Below, piece after piece: positions 1-9,632 of a DNA stretch of 64,000 bases. Source of the stretch: CAVZZG01 sp963779685 (GTDB lineage: Bacteria > Actinomycetota > Thermoleophilia > Gaiellales > F1-60-MAGs149); assembly GCA_963779685.1 (NCBI GenBank), contig CAVZZG010000003.1, forward strand, positions 682,001 to 746,000, given 5' to 3'. Each line of letters starts with the position of its first letter. The first letter of the stretch is position 1. Under the pieces are notes generated by a model. It saw only the letters and a program-made list of their open reading frames with translations, was not told the DNA's origin and did no database searches. The position numbers and the translations under genes were made by a program.

Positions 1-2
1 GC

Positions 3-1308
3 TCGATCCATCACAACCGCATCTACTTCAACCAGAGCTACGACGAGGGCGCCGGCGTGATGATCGCCGGGCAGCTGCCGAACCCGAAGGTCTTCCCGAA
101 CCTGCCTCCCCAGGCCGGACTGACCCAGGGCTCCGGCTCGGTCACGATCGACTCGAACGTGATCCAGTCGAACATCGCCGGCGATGACGGCGGCGGCCTG
201 CGGTTCCTCATGGCCACCGGCACCGGCGGCACCGGCGCGAACGAGCGGCACGTCGTCACGAACAACTTCATCGTGAACAACATCTCCGCCCACGAGGGTG
301 GCGGCATCGCCCTCGACGACACCGTCAACGTCCAGATCGTGAACGACACGATCATGAACAACCTCACGACGGCGACCGCCATGACGTCCAACGGCGACGC
401 GGCCCCGGCCGGCATCTCGAGCGGGGCGAACAGCTCCCAGCTCCAGGGCCTCCCCGGCGTCACCGGATCGTGGACGCCGCCGACCATCACCAACACCATC
501 CTCTGGGACAACAGGGCGGGTCGCTACGACGGCTCGACCGTGTACGGCATCGGCCTGCACCCGACCACCACGCCCGCCAACCCGGACATCAACAACTGGG
601 ATCTCGGCGCGCAGGACGGCGCCGGCGCGATGGCACCGACGTACTCCGATATCCAGGCGGCCACGAACGGCGTCGCCTACACGCCGGCGGGCACCGAACA
701 AGTCGGCCAACCCGGGCGTGAAGTCGGAGTACGACACGAGCGTGCTGCTCGCGCCGTTCCGCGGTGACGCCCACTTCGTGGCCGGCACGATCCTCGCGAT
801 CGAGTTCCCGCCGACCCGCATGGGCGACTACCACCTGGCCTCGAGCTCGAGTCCGATGGTCGACGTCGGCACGATGAACGGCGCTACGGCGCTCGACATC
901 GACGCCGATACCCGACCCGCGGGCGCCGGCGCCGACATCGGTGCGGACGAGTTCCTGGTCGGTAACACCCAGATCGGCCCGAGACTCCGCGGCACGACGC
1001 TCACCGTCACCGCGCGGGTGCTCGCGACACGACAGCCGGCCGCGAAGCTCACTGTCGTCGGCGGTCTGGCGGCCCAGCAGGTCAGCTCCAGCTGCACGCA
1101 GTGCACCGGGCTGCTGCAGATCAGGCGAGGGGCGCACGTGCGCTCCTACGTCATGCGACACACGGCATCCGGGTTCTCCGTCAGCGTCCGCAAGCTGCGG
1201 CCCGGCACCTACCGCGTCCGCGCGGTGATCACCGACCATCGGGCCCACCGGATCAGCCGGTCGGCCTGGAAGACCATAACCATCAAGCACGGGAAGGGGG
1301 CGCGATGA
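3..1308 (+). CDS. Right-handed beta-helix surface protein (5-prime partial, one frameshift)
   Basis: The gene enters from the left edge in frame 3. It encodes repeated short strands with Asn/Gly turns (VTIDSNVIQSNIAGDDGGG, NNFIVNNISAHEGGGIALDD), the signature of a parallel beta-helix. The C-terminal part is a beta-sandwich-like tail of about 110 residues with a CTQC motif. The reading frame breaks near 697-698, where dropping one A of GAACAAG restores continuity into the frame that ends at 1308. Such proteins are secreted or surface-exposed, with carbohydrate-active or adhesive roles; no catalytic residues are evident. The stop overlaps the next start (ATGA), so it is translationally coupled to the multicopper oxidase gene. 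The exact function is unknown. Confidence 0.7.
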
Positions 1309-3384
1309 CCGACGCCTCGCTCACGCGGCTCAGCCGTCGGCGACTGCTTCTGGGCGGGGCCGGCCTGACCGCCGGCGCGCTCGGCGCCGCGTCCTTCGCC
1401 AACATGCTCCGTTCGCCCGGGTCCGCCCGGGCGGACGGGAGCCCTCCGCACATCCCGTCGAAGGTCACGGTGCGCCGGGCCCTCGCGGGCACGGACGGCT
1501 GGGCCTACCTGCCGGTTCCGGCCGATCGTCCGCCGGACGTCGCGCAGTTCTTCCCGGATGACCTGGCGCCGGCCCCGCTCAACGCCTACGTCTACGGCTT
1601 CGTCGACGTCACGGCCGCGCACCTGGCATGGGCCGGCGCGACCAATGACACCGACCGCGCCCTGGCCCACGACCAGATCTACAAGTGGAAGGGCCACACC
1701 CAGAACCAGTCGCCGATGATGGCGTTCGACGAGGGCGACCAGGTCGAGATCACGCTGTACAACCTCGGCTGGCTCATCCGCCCCGACATCCCGGACGGCC
1801 ACACGATCCACTGGCACGGCTTCAAGAACGCCACGCCCGTGGTTCGACGGCGTGCCGGAGATGTCCGGCGCGGCCCCGATCAACAAGTCGTTCACCTACT
1901 TCTACGACTGCCAGGAGCCGGGTACGTACATGTACCACTGCCACTGGGAGGACGTCGAGCACATCCAGATGGGTATGACCGGCATGGTCTTCATCCGCCC
2001 ACGCTGGAACCACACCCGCACCCTCACCGGCTCGATCACGATCGCCGGCACCGCGGTGGCCGGCACCGGCACCCGGTTCGCCACCGAGCTCAAGCTCGGC
2101 GATCTGATCAAGCTCTCGTCCGCACCGGACGCGAGCTTCCGCGAAGTGGCAACGATCGCCAGCGACTCGGCACTGACCCTGGTCTCCGCGCCACCCGCGA
2201 ACGGATCCGGCTCGGCCATCAGCCGCGGCCTGCGCCGGGTCACGCTGTCCGGCTCGGGTGTGCTCGGCACGCCGGCCTTCACGAACCTCATCGGGACGGC
2301 CACGCTCGGCAACAACGCCGGCCCCGGCGGGGTCCGGCGCCGCATCACCGGCACGGGCACCAACTTCCCGGGCCAGGTCGCCGTCGGCGACAGCGTCAAG
2401 TTCGCGAGCGACCCCGACACGAGCTACACCCCGGTCGTCTCCATCACGAACGGCGGCACCCGCATCAACCTCGGGGCTGCCTATCCCGGCACCGGCCCGC
2501 GCGCCGGCCAGCCGCTGATCGCCCGCCGACCGGGCGACCCGACACAGGTGAACGGCTCCGGCACGAACTTCCCGGCCGAGGTCAACGTCGGCGACAGCTT
2601 CAAGTTCGACGGCGATCCGGACTCGGCGTTCACGCTGATCGCGAGCATCTCGAACGGCGGCGCCCGCCTGAACCTGGCGGCGAGCTACCCGGTGACGACC
2701 TCCTTCGGCACCATGATCGTGCGGAGGGCGAACACCGGCACCGCCGCATCCGGCGACCGCAAGTTCGTCTACAACAGCTTCGCTACCGAGTACGACCGCG
2801 AGTTCCCCATGATGCTGATGGACTACGACCTCCGCCAGCACCAGAAGCTCTCGCACATCCAGCAGCCCGACTGGTCGGAGTACGTCCCGAACGCCTGGAC
2901 GATCAACGGCCGCTCGTATCCCGACACGCTCGCGCCGAACGGCGTCCAGGGCGAGGCCCTGGCGGGCATCTCGAATACGGACCCGGAGGCGCTGCGATAC
3001 CAGCCGCAGTCGGCCCTGGTCACCGCCAATGCGGGCGACCGGGTGCTGTTGCGGGTCTCCTGCCTCGGCTACCAGCCGCACGCCATGACCCTCGACGGCC
3101 TCCCGTTCAAGGTCATCGGCCGCGACGCGAACGACCTCGGCACAGCGGTGTACGACACCGACACGATCGACGTGTCGCCCGGCGAGTCCTACGACGTGCT
3201 GTTCACGGCACCGACCTACTCCGGGAACGGCACCGACCCCGACGTCTACATGTTCTACGACCGCAACTACGAGAACGACAGCTCCGGCGGAGACACCTAC
3301 TTCGCCGGCATGGCAACGGAGGTCCACGTCTATCCGACGAACTTCCTGGCGCCCCAGACCGCTCCCAACGACCAGGGCATGTGA
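1305..3384 (+). CDS. Tat-exported multicopper-oxidase-like protein A with inserted beta-repeats (one frameshift)
   Basis: Corrected length is about 692 residues. The N-terminus carries a twin-arginine signal (SRRRLLLGG at about 10-18). The first cupredoxin domain has HWHG (about 169-172) followed by YMYHCHWEDVEHIQMGM (about 209-225), so both the first copper motif and a type-1-like HCH...H...M motif lie in domain 1. A block of three GTGTxF...VGDxxKF repeats is inserted (nt 2030-2720). The last domain keeps the cupredoxin fold pattern but only an isolated YQPHAMTLDG. The frame breaks at 1836-1838, and removing one C of CCC gives the expected TPWFDGVPEMSG. ATGA overlap upstream; the next gene follows after 9 bases. 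Likely a periplasmic or extracellular copper oxidase; the substrate is unknown. Confidence 0.75.
2030..2720 (+). repeat. Three tandem beta-repeats inserted in multicopper-oxidase-like protein A
   Basis: Within the encoded protein, three units of about 55-60 residues share GTxTxF, xVGDxxKF, DPDxxYTxVxSI and a closing NLxxxYP pattern (units near 2030-2200, 2335-2515, 2540-2720). Units 2 and 3 are the most alike. The insertion separates the first cupredoxin domain from the rest and probably forms a surface-exposed arm. Confidence 0.6.
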
Positions 3385-3393
3385 GGTATCGAC

Positions 3394-5631
3394 GTGGATG
3401 ACCTGAACCCCACTTCCCCTCCGCGCCGCAGCCACCGGCTTCGGCGCGGGCTCTGGCTGATCCCGGTCGCCGGGATCGTCGCGGCCGCCACGGGCGCCAT
3501 GACGACCACGGCCCACACCAAGCAGGTCGCCGCTCAGCCGACCGGCCTGATCTGCGACGACGGCACTCTCACGGGCAACGAGCGCACCTTCGTGCTGACC
3601 GCCCGGCGAGGCGAGATCGCGACGCCCGACGGCAATACCGTCCCGATGTGGGGCTTCGCGCCCGACAACGGCGACGCCTACCAGTACCCCTCGCCGTTCC
3701 TCTGCGCGAGGGCCGACGAGCAGATCAAGGTCGTGCTCCACAACAGGCTGGGCGCGATCAACGGGTCCCCGCTCCGCACCTCGATCATGTTCCCGGGCCA
3801 GACCGGCGTCACCGCCGACGGCGTACCCGGCCAGGCCGAGTTCGCCAGCGGCGCCACGACCTACACCAACACCACGGGTGCGCCGGGCGCCGTCCGCTAC
3901 ACCGGTGGCACCGGCGTCGTCGTCACCGGCGGCACGCTCACGAGCGGCATCGACCTCGCACCGACGGCTAGCCTCGACATCGCCTACGACGCGGGCGGCG
4001 CACCCACGGTCGCCCTGGCAGACGGCACCACTCCGACCATCGCCTCGAGCACGACGGTCGACACCTACACCGGTGTCAACGCCGTCGTCAAGATGGCCGT
4101 GCCGCCGACGAGCGGTGGCACCCCGTCCGACGCATACGACATCGCCTCGGGCACCGACCTCGCATTCAGCTACGCCGACACCGACCCCGCGCCGGTGGTG
4201 ACGGGCGTGGACGGCGTCGTCTGGGTGCCGGCAGGCTCCGTGAACGACGGCCTCGGCACCATCACCGACACCTACACCGGAGTCGACGGCACCGTCCGCA
4301 TCGCGGGCACCTACACGGGCCTCACCGGCGGCACTCCCGTCACGGTCTACGACGTCGTCAGCGGCACCGACCTCGTCGTCACGCACGCCACCGGCTCGCC
4401 CGCGGCGGTCACCTCCGCCGTCGACAACTCGGCGTGGACACCGGCCGCGAGCCGCGTCACCGACACCTACACCAACGGCGGCACCACCCCGCAGACCTTC
4501 ACCGTCTCGGGCGGCACCAACCTCGTCGTCACCGGCGGGGCCGCCGCGAACTTCTACGCGGTCGCCGCGAACGGCACCATCACCGTGTCGTACGCGAGCG
4601 GCGGCGCCCCGACCGTCACGGGCGTCGATGGCTGGGGTTCCGTGGCCGGCGGCACGCCGGCCTCGGGGCTGACGTCACTGGCGGCTTCGATCGCCGACGG
4701 TGAGACCATCACCTACAGCTTCCCGGCCACCCACGCCGGCTCGTACCTCTACGTCAGCGGCACCGAGACGGCCACGCAGCAGCAGATGGGCCTCTTCGGC
4801 GGCCTGATCATCCGGACCGCCGCGGGCACCTCACTGTTCGAGGACGATGCCGCGACGACCACGGCGACGGTCTACGGCCGCGAGTTCGCGCAGATGCTGT
4901 CCGACGTCGACCCGGAGATGCACACCGAGGTCAACAACGGCCACCCGTTCGACATGGCGAACTTCACGCCGCGGTACTGGTTCATCAACGGCCGCTCCAT
5001 GCCGGACACGATCGCGCCGAACAACGCCGAATGGCTACCGGCCCAGCCCTATACCGGACTGGTGAACGTGCTGCCGTACGACCCGGTCAAGTCCGGACTC
5101 GACCTCGACCGCAACGGCGGCACCACGGGCCCGAGCTACCCGCCCGGCATGAACGCCTCGGACTACGACCAGGCTCCCGCCGCCATCCGCTACTTCAACG
5201 CCAGCGAGACGGCGCACCCGTTCCACCCCCACGCCGCCGACACGACATTGTTCGGCGTCGACGGACGGCCGCTGGGGACCAATACGCAGAACCACTACGT
5301 GCTCGAGATCGCGCCCGGTCAGACCATGGACACGACCTGGCGGTGGATCGACGTGCACGACTGGAACCCCACCAGCAACCCGATTCCGGTGCCCACCCAC
5401 GACTTCCGGGACACGCGGTTCACCGGCGGGGCCACCTGGTACGGCGGGTCGCCCTACCTGGGCGTCCAGGACGACCTGCCCACGGGCACCGTCACCTACA
5501 ACGAGTGCGGCGAGTACTACCACGTCGCCCACAGCCACGCCGTCAACGAGGCGACCACGTACGGCGCCGCGATGGGCGGCATGCTCACGCTCTACCGCAT
5601 CGACCCGCCGGGCAAGGAGGGGTGCAAATGA
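3394..5631 (+). CDS. Secreted multicopper-oxidase-like protein B with repeat insertion
   Basis: 745 residues from a GTG start. A basic N-terminus followed by a hydrophobic segment (about 17-38) suggests an export signal or anchor. The first cupredoxin half lacks copper ligands at the usual place (SYLYVSGTETATQQQMGLFGG). A repeat block of about 270 residues separates it from the C-terminal domain. That domain has HPFHPHA (about 608-613) and CGEYYHVAHSHAVNEATT (about 705-722), where HSH replaces HCH and the Cys lies upstream. The gene sits between two related proteins and shares ATGA coupling with the third. It may supply copper ligands complementary to protein A. The substrate is unknown; an intact lone laccase is unlikely from the ligand pattern. 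Confidence 0.7.
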   Translation: MDDLNPTSPPRRSHRLRRGLWLIPVAGIVAAATGAMTTTAHTKQVAAQPTGLICDDGTLTGNERTFVLTARRGEIATPDGNTVPMWGFAPDNGDAYQYPSPFLCARADEQIKVVLHNRLGAINGSPLRTSIMFPGQTGVTADGVPGQAEFASGATTYTNTTGAPGAVRYTGGTGVVVTGGTLTSGIDLAPTASLDIAYDAGGAPTVALADGTTPTIASSTTVDTYTGVNAVVKMAVPPTSGGTPSDAYDIASGTDLAFSYADTDPAPVVTGVDGVVWVPAGSVNDGLGTITDTYTGVDGTVRIAGTYTGLTGGTPVTVYDVVSGTDLVVTHATGSPAAVTSAVDNSAWTPAASRVTDTYTNGGTTPQTFTVSGGTNLVVTGGAAANFYAVAANGTITVSYASGGAPTVTGVDGWGSVAGGTPASGLTSLAASIADGETITYSFPATHAGSYLYVSGTETATQQQMGLFGGLIIRTAAGTSLFEDDAATTTATVYGREFAQMLSDVDPEMHTEVNNGHPFDMANFTPRYWFINGRSMPDTIAPNNAEWLPAQPYTGLVNVLPYDPVKSGLDLDRNGGTTGPSYPPGMNASDYDQAPAAIRYFNASETAHPFHPHAADTTLFGVDGRPLGTNTQNHYVLEIAPGQTMDTTWRWIDVHDWNPTSNPIPVPTHDFRDTRFTGGATWYGGSPYLGVQDDLPTGTVTYNECGEYYHVAHSHAVNEATTYGAAMGGMLTLYRIDPPGKEGCK
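3860..4650 (+). repeat. Four degenerate tandem repeats in multicopper-oxidase-like protein B
   Basis: Encoded units of about 60 residues begin with a DTYTxV or TYTN motif and contain SGTDLxxxxA and VTGVDxxxW elements. They start near 3860, 4060, 4267 and 4460. Codon use matches the surrounding gene, so this looks like old internal duplication rather than a recent insertion. Confidence 0.55.
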
Positions 5632-8600
5632 GCCGCCACCTCCCCCCGCATCCAGGAGACGCTGACGTGACCTTCCACCACCCGCACCGCACGCGAAGCC
5701 GCGTGATCGCCGGCGTCGTGGCGGCCGCGGCGGCGCTCGCCGTCGCGGTGCCCGCGGCCAGCGCGGCCACGGCCACCAAGACCCTCTGGGCCGTGCCGTC
5801 GCAGATCACGTTCCCGGGCAGCCCCGCTCCGGTGGTCGCCAACACGTGGCGCTTCACCGATCTCGACCCGAGCGCCAACCCGGTTCCGGCCGGCGTCGGC
5901 GGTCCCCTGATCGAGGTAACTGAGGGCGACAACCTCACGATCACGCTCTACAACCGCCTCTACCGCGGTGGGAGCTCGATCGCGAACCTCTCGCTGTCGC
6001 TCCCGCAGGCCGGCGGAACGATCTACGGCCACGATGGAGCCGCGGGACGACGCGGTACCGACAAGACCGGCGTCGCTGCCGGCCACTTCGCCACCTACAC
6101 CCTCAACGGGCTCAAGGCCGGCACCTACCTGTACGAGGCCGGCCCAACCGACGCCGGCAAGCGGCAGGTCGCCATGGGCCTCTACGGCGTGCTGATCGTC
6201 CGGCCCGCCGGCGGAGGCACGGCCTACGGCCCGGGCACCGCCTACAACACCGAGCGCGTCATGCTGCTCTCGGAGTTCGACGTGAACATGGCCAACTCGA
6301 CGACCCCGTACCCTGAGTCGTTCCCGTTCCACGACTACGACCCGGATCACTGGTTGATCAACGGCGCCACGACGGCCCAGGCACCGGCCATGGTCGCGGC
6401 CGGGCAGACCGCGCTGATCCGCTACGTCAACGCAGGCGTCGACACCCACTGGATGGGACTTCTCGGCCTGCACCAGAACCGCATCGCGTTCGACGCCCAG
6501 CGGGCGACCGCGGCCACACCCGGCGTCGTGGCCGCGCTCCAGGCCGGCTCCACGGCCGATACGCTCGTCGCCGTCCCCGGCGGCACCGCCGCCGGCACGG
6601 TCTACCCGCTGTTCGACGAGGGCCTCGAGCTCGACGTCCCGTCGAGCCACATGGTCGACTACCTGCAGGTCGGCTCCGGCACGCTCCCGACCTGCGGCGC
6701 GACCGGCGCCATGCCCGCCAGCGTGCAGGGCATGCAGATCGTCGGCGGCAATTCCCTGCTCCATGCCGATGCGTCGCTCCCGAACCTCGTCATCACCGCC
6801 ACGGCTCCCGCCTGTCGCGGAGCCTCGAACTACGCCGCCCATGTCGCCTTCTCGCTCGACCATCCGGGATCGCCCGGCGAGGTCGACGGCGGCACGCATG
6901 TCGCGTACGCCAACGGCGTCGTGACGGTCACGATCCCGCAGTCCGAGCTTCTCTCCCTGGTCACACCCGCAGCCGCCGGCTCGGCGCAGAAGCATCGCGT
7001 CTTCCTCCGAGCCCAGTCGGCTGGGGGAACCTGGGGCGAGGCCGCCTCGATCGCGTTCACGATCGACAACCTCGGGCCGGACATCATCGAAACCGTGCGC
7101 GAACCCGCGGCGGCCAACCACATGACCAAGATCCATGTCTGGGCGACCGCAGACGAGTCCACCACCGGCGGCTCGGCCATCCGGTCGTTCACGTGGGCGG
7201 TTGCCGGCGTACCCACATGCACGGGCGGCGGCGACCTGATGGCGGGTGACCCGCCCGTGGCGACGCCGGCTCCCAGCCCGGCCAGCCTCGAGTTCGAGAT
7301 CGACCCGACATGCGCCGGCCCGACCGGTTTCGCGTTCGGCTCGCATACGATCACGATCCACGCGACGGACACGTTCGGCAACACGACGTCGGACGACCCG
7401 GCCATCAACACCCTCGAGCCGGTCACGTTCACCGTCGACAACGACAAGCCGGTCCTGTCCGCGATGGCGATGCAGCAGCGGCTGCGGATCCACCCGCCCG
7501 CGCAGACGCTGAACGGCGCCGTCTCCGCAACGGCGAGCACGATCAACGTGACACCGGCGACCGTCGCCGCCAACCTTCCGGCCCTGCCGTTCAACGCCAC
7601 GATCCAGGACGAGACCGTCCAGGTCACGGCGGTCGACGCCACGGGCGCCCAGTGGACCGTGGTACGGGCCATGGCGGGCACGGCCGCGTCGCATCCGAGC
7701 GCCACCGCGATCGGCGTGCCCGACGGAACCCCCGGAGCGATCACCGACCGCAACAACGGCACCCTCAGCTGGGAGCCGAACCTCTTCGCGGTGCGGGCGC
7801 TCGCAACGGCTACCGACCCGACGTCGGACATCGCCCAGATCCGCGGCACGTTCGACACGGCCGGGTTCTGCGACGTGACCGATCCGAGCGCGGCCGGTGC
7901 CCGACTCGACCCGCGGGACGGCCAGTTCGACGCCCTCGCCGAGATCGGGTTCGCGTACATCCCGCTCAGTGAGCTCAACACGCTCCTCACGCAGATGACG
8001 AGCATGGCCGCGCCGGACAACTCCGTGCATGCCTTCCCGTTCTACTTCCGGGCCGCCGATGCGGCCGGGAACTGGTCGGACTGCGCCTCCGTCGACGAGA
8101 TCATGGACCGCACCATCCCGACGGCCCAGGCCATCGCCACCGTCACCGAGGGGGGCGGCGCCCGCGTCCAGCAGGCCGCCACGGGTGCAGCTACCGGTCT
8201 CCGGCTGAGCGGAACCGGTGCGGCCGGCGCCGGTGACAGGATCACCGCCGCCGAGTGGTTCGACGGCGCCGACCCCGGCGTGGAGCACGGCAACCCGCTG
8301 AGGGCCAGCGACGGCGTCTTCAACTCGCCGAACGAGGCGTTCCGCGGCCAGGTCTCCACCGCTCGCTGGACACCGGGCGTCCATCGGCTCTCGATGCGCG
8401 TCCGCGACGCCGCCGGCAACTGGTCCGCGGTCGTCACGAGAACCGTCACCGTCCGGTTCCGGCCGGTGTTCAGCGACGGGTTCGAGTCTGGCGGGCTCCG
8501 GAAGTGGGCCAAGAAGCACCCGTCCGCGTCTGTCAGCGCCGACGCGGCGCTCGCCGGCCGGTACGGACTCCTGATCCGATCGGGTGGGTACGTGACACGC

Positions 8601-9017
8601 GCGATCGGCGCCCGACCGAGCCTCCGGACGAGCTTCATGCTCGACACCAACGGCTCGGCCACGGGCGGCGACATCCAGTCGATCCTGCTCGGACGGACCT
8701 CGACAGGAGCAACGATGTTCGCCGTCCAGCGGCGAACGACGGCCGCGGGCCAGGCCATCCGGCTCGTCGCCTACGGCGGCAGGTCGAACCTGACGGGCGA
8801 CTGGGTCGCGCTCAGCGACGACCCGCACACCGTCCGCACGGCCTGGTTCGCCGGCACCAACGGCGAGGCGGCGATCTGGGTCGACGGCCGCGAGGTCAAC
8901 CGCCTCGCGGGTCTGCGACTCGCGCCGCGCACGGTCACCAACCTCGCGTTCGGCGCCACCGGTGCCCGGCACGCGAGAGGATCACTCAGGTTCGACGCGG
9001 TCTCCGCGACGAACTAG
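5628..9017 (+). CDS. Large secreted cupredoxin-like protein C with Ig-like and C-terminal jelly-roll domains
   Basis: 1129 residues. ATG at 5628 overlaps the previous stop and has AAGGAGG seven bases upstream; a GTG at 5667 with its own AGGAG is an alternative giving a shorter leader. A signal peptide ending at ASA is clear. The first 330 residues resemble a cupredoxin pair, but the copper motifs are degenerate (TYLYEAGPTDAGKRQVAMG, then GVDTHWMG), so catalytic copper binding is doubtful. Middle Ig/fibronectin-like domains follow, then a LamG-like C-terminal domain (about 945-1129, starting FSDGFESGGL). It is probably a structural or substrate-binding partner of proteins A and B. A strong hairpin follows the gene. 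Confidence 0.7.
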   Translation: MSRHLPPHPGDADVTFHHPHRTRSRVIAGVVAAAAALAVAVPAASAATATKTLWAVPSQITFPGSPAPVVANTWRFTDLDPSANPVPAGVGGPLIEVTEGDNLTITLYNRLYRGGSSIANLSLSLPQAGGTIYGHDGAAGRRGTDKTGVAAGHFATYTLNGLKAGTYLYEAGPTDAGKRQVAMGLYGVLIVRPAGGGTAYGPGTAYNTERVMLLSEFDVNMANSTTPYPESFPFHDYDPDHWLINGATTAQAPAMVAAGQTALIRYVNAGVDTHWMGLLGLHQNRIAFDAQRATAATPGVVAALQAGSTADTLVAVPGGTAAGTVYPLFDEGLELDVPSSHMVDYLQVGSGTLPTCGATGAMPASVQGMQIVGGNSLLHADASLPNLVITATAPACRGASNYAAHVAFSLDHPGSPGEVDGGTHVAYANGVVTVTIPQSELLSLVTPAAAGSAQKHRVFLRAQSAGGTWGEAASIAFTIDNLGPDIIETVREPAAANHMTKIHVWATADESTTGGSAIRSFTWAVAGVPTCTGGGDLMAGDPPVATPAPSPASLEFEIDPTCAGPTGFAFGSHTITIHATDTFGNTTSDDPAINTLEPVTFTVDNDKPVLSAMAMQQRLRIHPPAQTLNGAVSATASTINVTPATVAANLPALPFNATIQDETVQVTAVDATGAQWTVVRAMAGTAASHPSATAIGVPDGTPGAITDRNNGTLSWEPNLFAVRALATATDPTSDIAQIRGTFDTAGFCDVTDPSAAGARLDPRDGQFDALAEIGFAYIPLSELNTLLTQMTSMAAPDNSVHAFPFYFRAADAAGNWSDCASVDEIMDRTIPTAQAIATVTEGGGARVQQAATGAATGLRLSGTGAAGAGDRITAAEWFDGADPGVEHGNPLRASDGVFNSPNEAFRGQVSTARWTPGVHRLSMRVRDAAGNWSAVVTRTVTVRFRPVFSDGFESGGLRKWAKKHPSASVSADAALAGRYGLLIRSGGYVTRAIGARPSLRTSFMLDTNGSATGGDIQSILLGRTSTGATMFAVQRRTTAAGQAIRLVAYGGRSNLTGDWVALSDDPHTVRTAWFAGTNGEAAIWVDGREVNRLAGLRLAPRTVTNLAFGATGARHARGSLRFDAVSATN

Positions 9018-9023
9018 CCCGCC

Positions 9024-9057
9024 GGAGGGGCGGCGGCCGAACGCCGCCGCCCCTCCA
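9024..9057 (+). terminator. Hairpin terminator after the cupredoxin operon
   Basis: A near-perfect stem of 13-14 bp (GGAGGGGCGGCGG pairing with CCGCCGCCCCTCC) with a 5-7 nt loop starts 7 bases after the stop codon. There is no U-tract, which is common for GC-rich actinobacterial terminators. Confidence 0.75.
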
Positions 9058-9119
9058 TACGCGCCCTCCCCCGAACGTGCGTTGCCGGCCCCCCGGTACC
9101 GCGAGGAAGCTGGTATGAC

Positions 9120-9626
9120 GTGTCCGAGGCAGCCCTGACCCCCTCCGCCCGCCGCCCGCCGCTGGCCGCATGGTTCGTGGCCGCCATCCTGATCGTGGCG
9201 ACCGGAGCCTTCTTCGGTGCGCGCCTCGTCGTGGGCGAGCAGGCCGGCCCAGCTCAGCCGACGGCAGGCCAGGTAAAGCCCGGCCCCATGCCGCAGAGCC
9301 CGCAGATCGAGGCCAAGTACGGCATCCAGTTCTCCCGCGTCGGGCTGACGGCGAACGGCGGTCTCGTCGACGTCCGGTTGCTGGTGCTCGATCCCGCCAA
9401 GGCGACGCCGGTACTGGGCCACCACTCCGGGGTGCAGATGCTGCTCGCCGACGAGCGGGCGAAGAAGGTCTTCGACACCCGGGCCATGACTCCCGGCGAC
9501 TCGAACCTCGCAGCTGGCCAGGGGTACTACATCCTGTTCCGGAACTCGGCCGGCACGATCCGGCGCGGTGACTACATCGACATCTTCGTCGGCGACCTGG
9601 TGCTGAACCACATCCAGGTGCTGTAG
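9120..9626 (+). CDS. Membrane-anchored small protein of unknown function
   Basis: 168 residues from GTG, with GAGGAAG about a dozen bases upstream. One N-terminal transmembrane helix (about 17-38) is followed by an exported beta-rich domain of about 110 residues with conserved-looking stretches (LVDVRLLVLDPAKA, GDYIDIFVGDLVL). No catalytic residues are recognised. It lies just after the cupredoxin operon terminator, facing fliD convergently with a 6-bp gap. The position suggests a link to the copper proteins, perhaps as an assembly factor, but that is inference from context only. Confidence 0.6.
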   Translation: MSEAALTPSARRPPLAAWFVAAILIVATGAFFGARLVVGEQAGPAQPTAGQVKPGPMPQSPQIEAKYGIQFSRVGLTANGGLVDVRLLVLDPAKATPVLGHHSGVQMLLADERAKKVFDTRAMTPGDSNLAAGQGYYILFRNSAGTIRRGDYIDIFVGDLVLNHIQVL

Positions 9627-9632
9627 CCCGGA

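Noticed and set aside
1822..4386. Long open frame on the minus strand opposite the multicopper oxidase genes
   Set aside because: The protein is a low-complexity Arg/Asp/Gly/Val string with no motif; it mirrors codon bias of the plus-strand genes.
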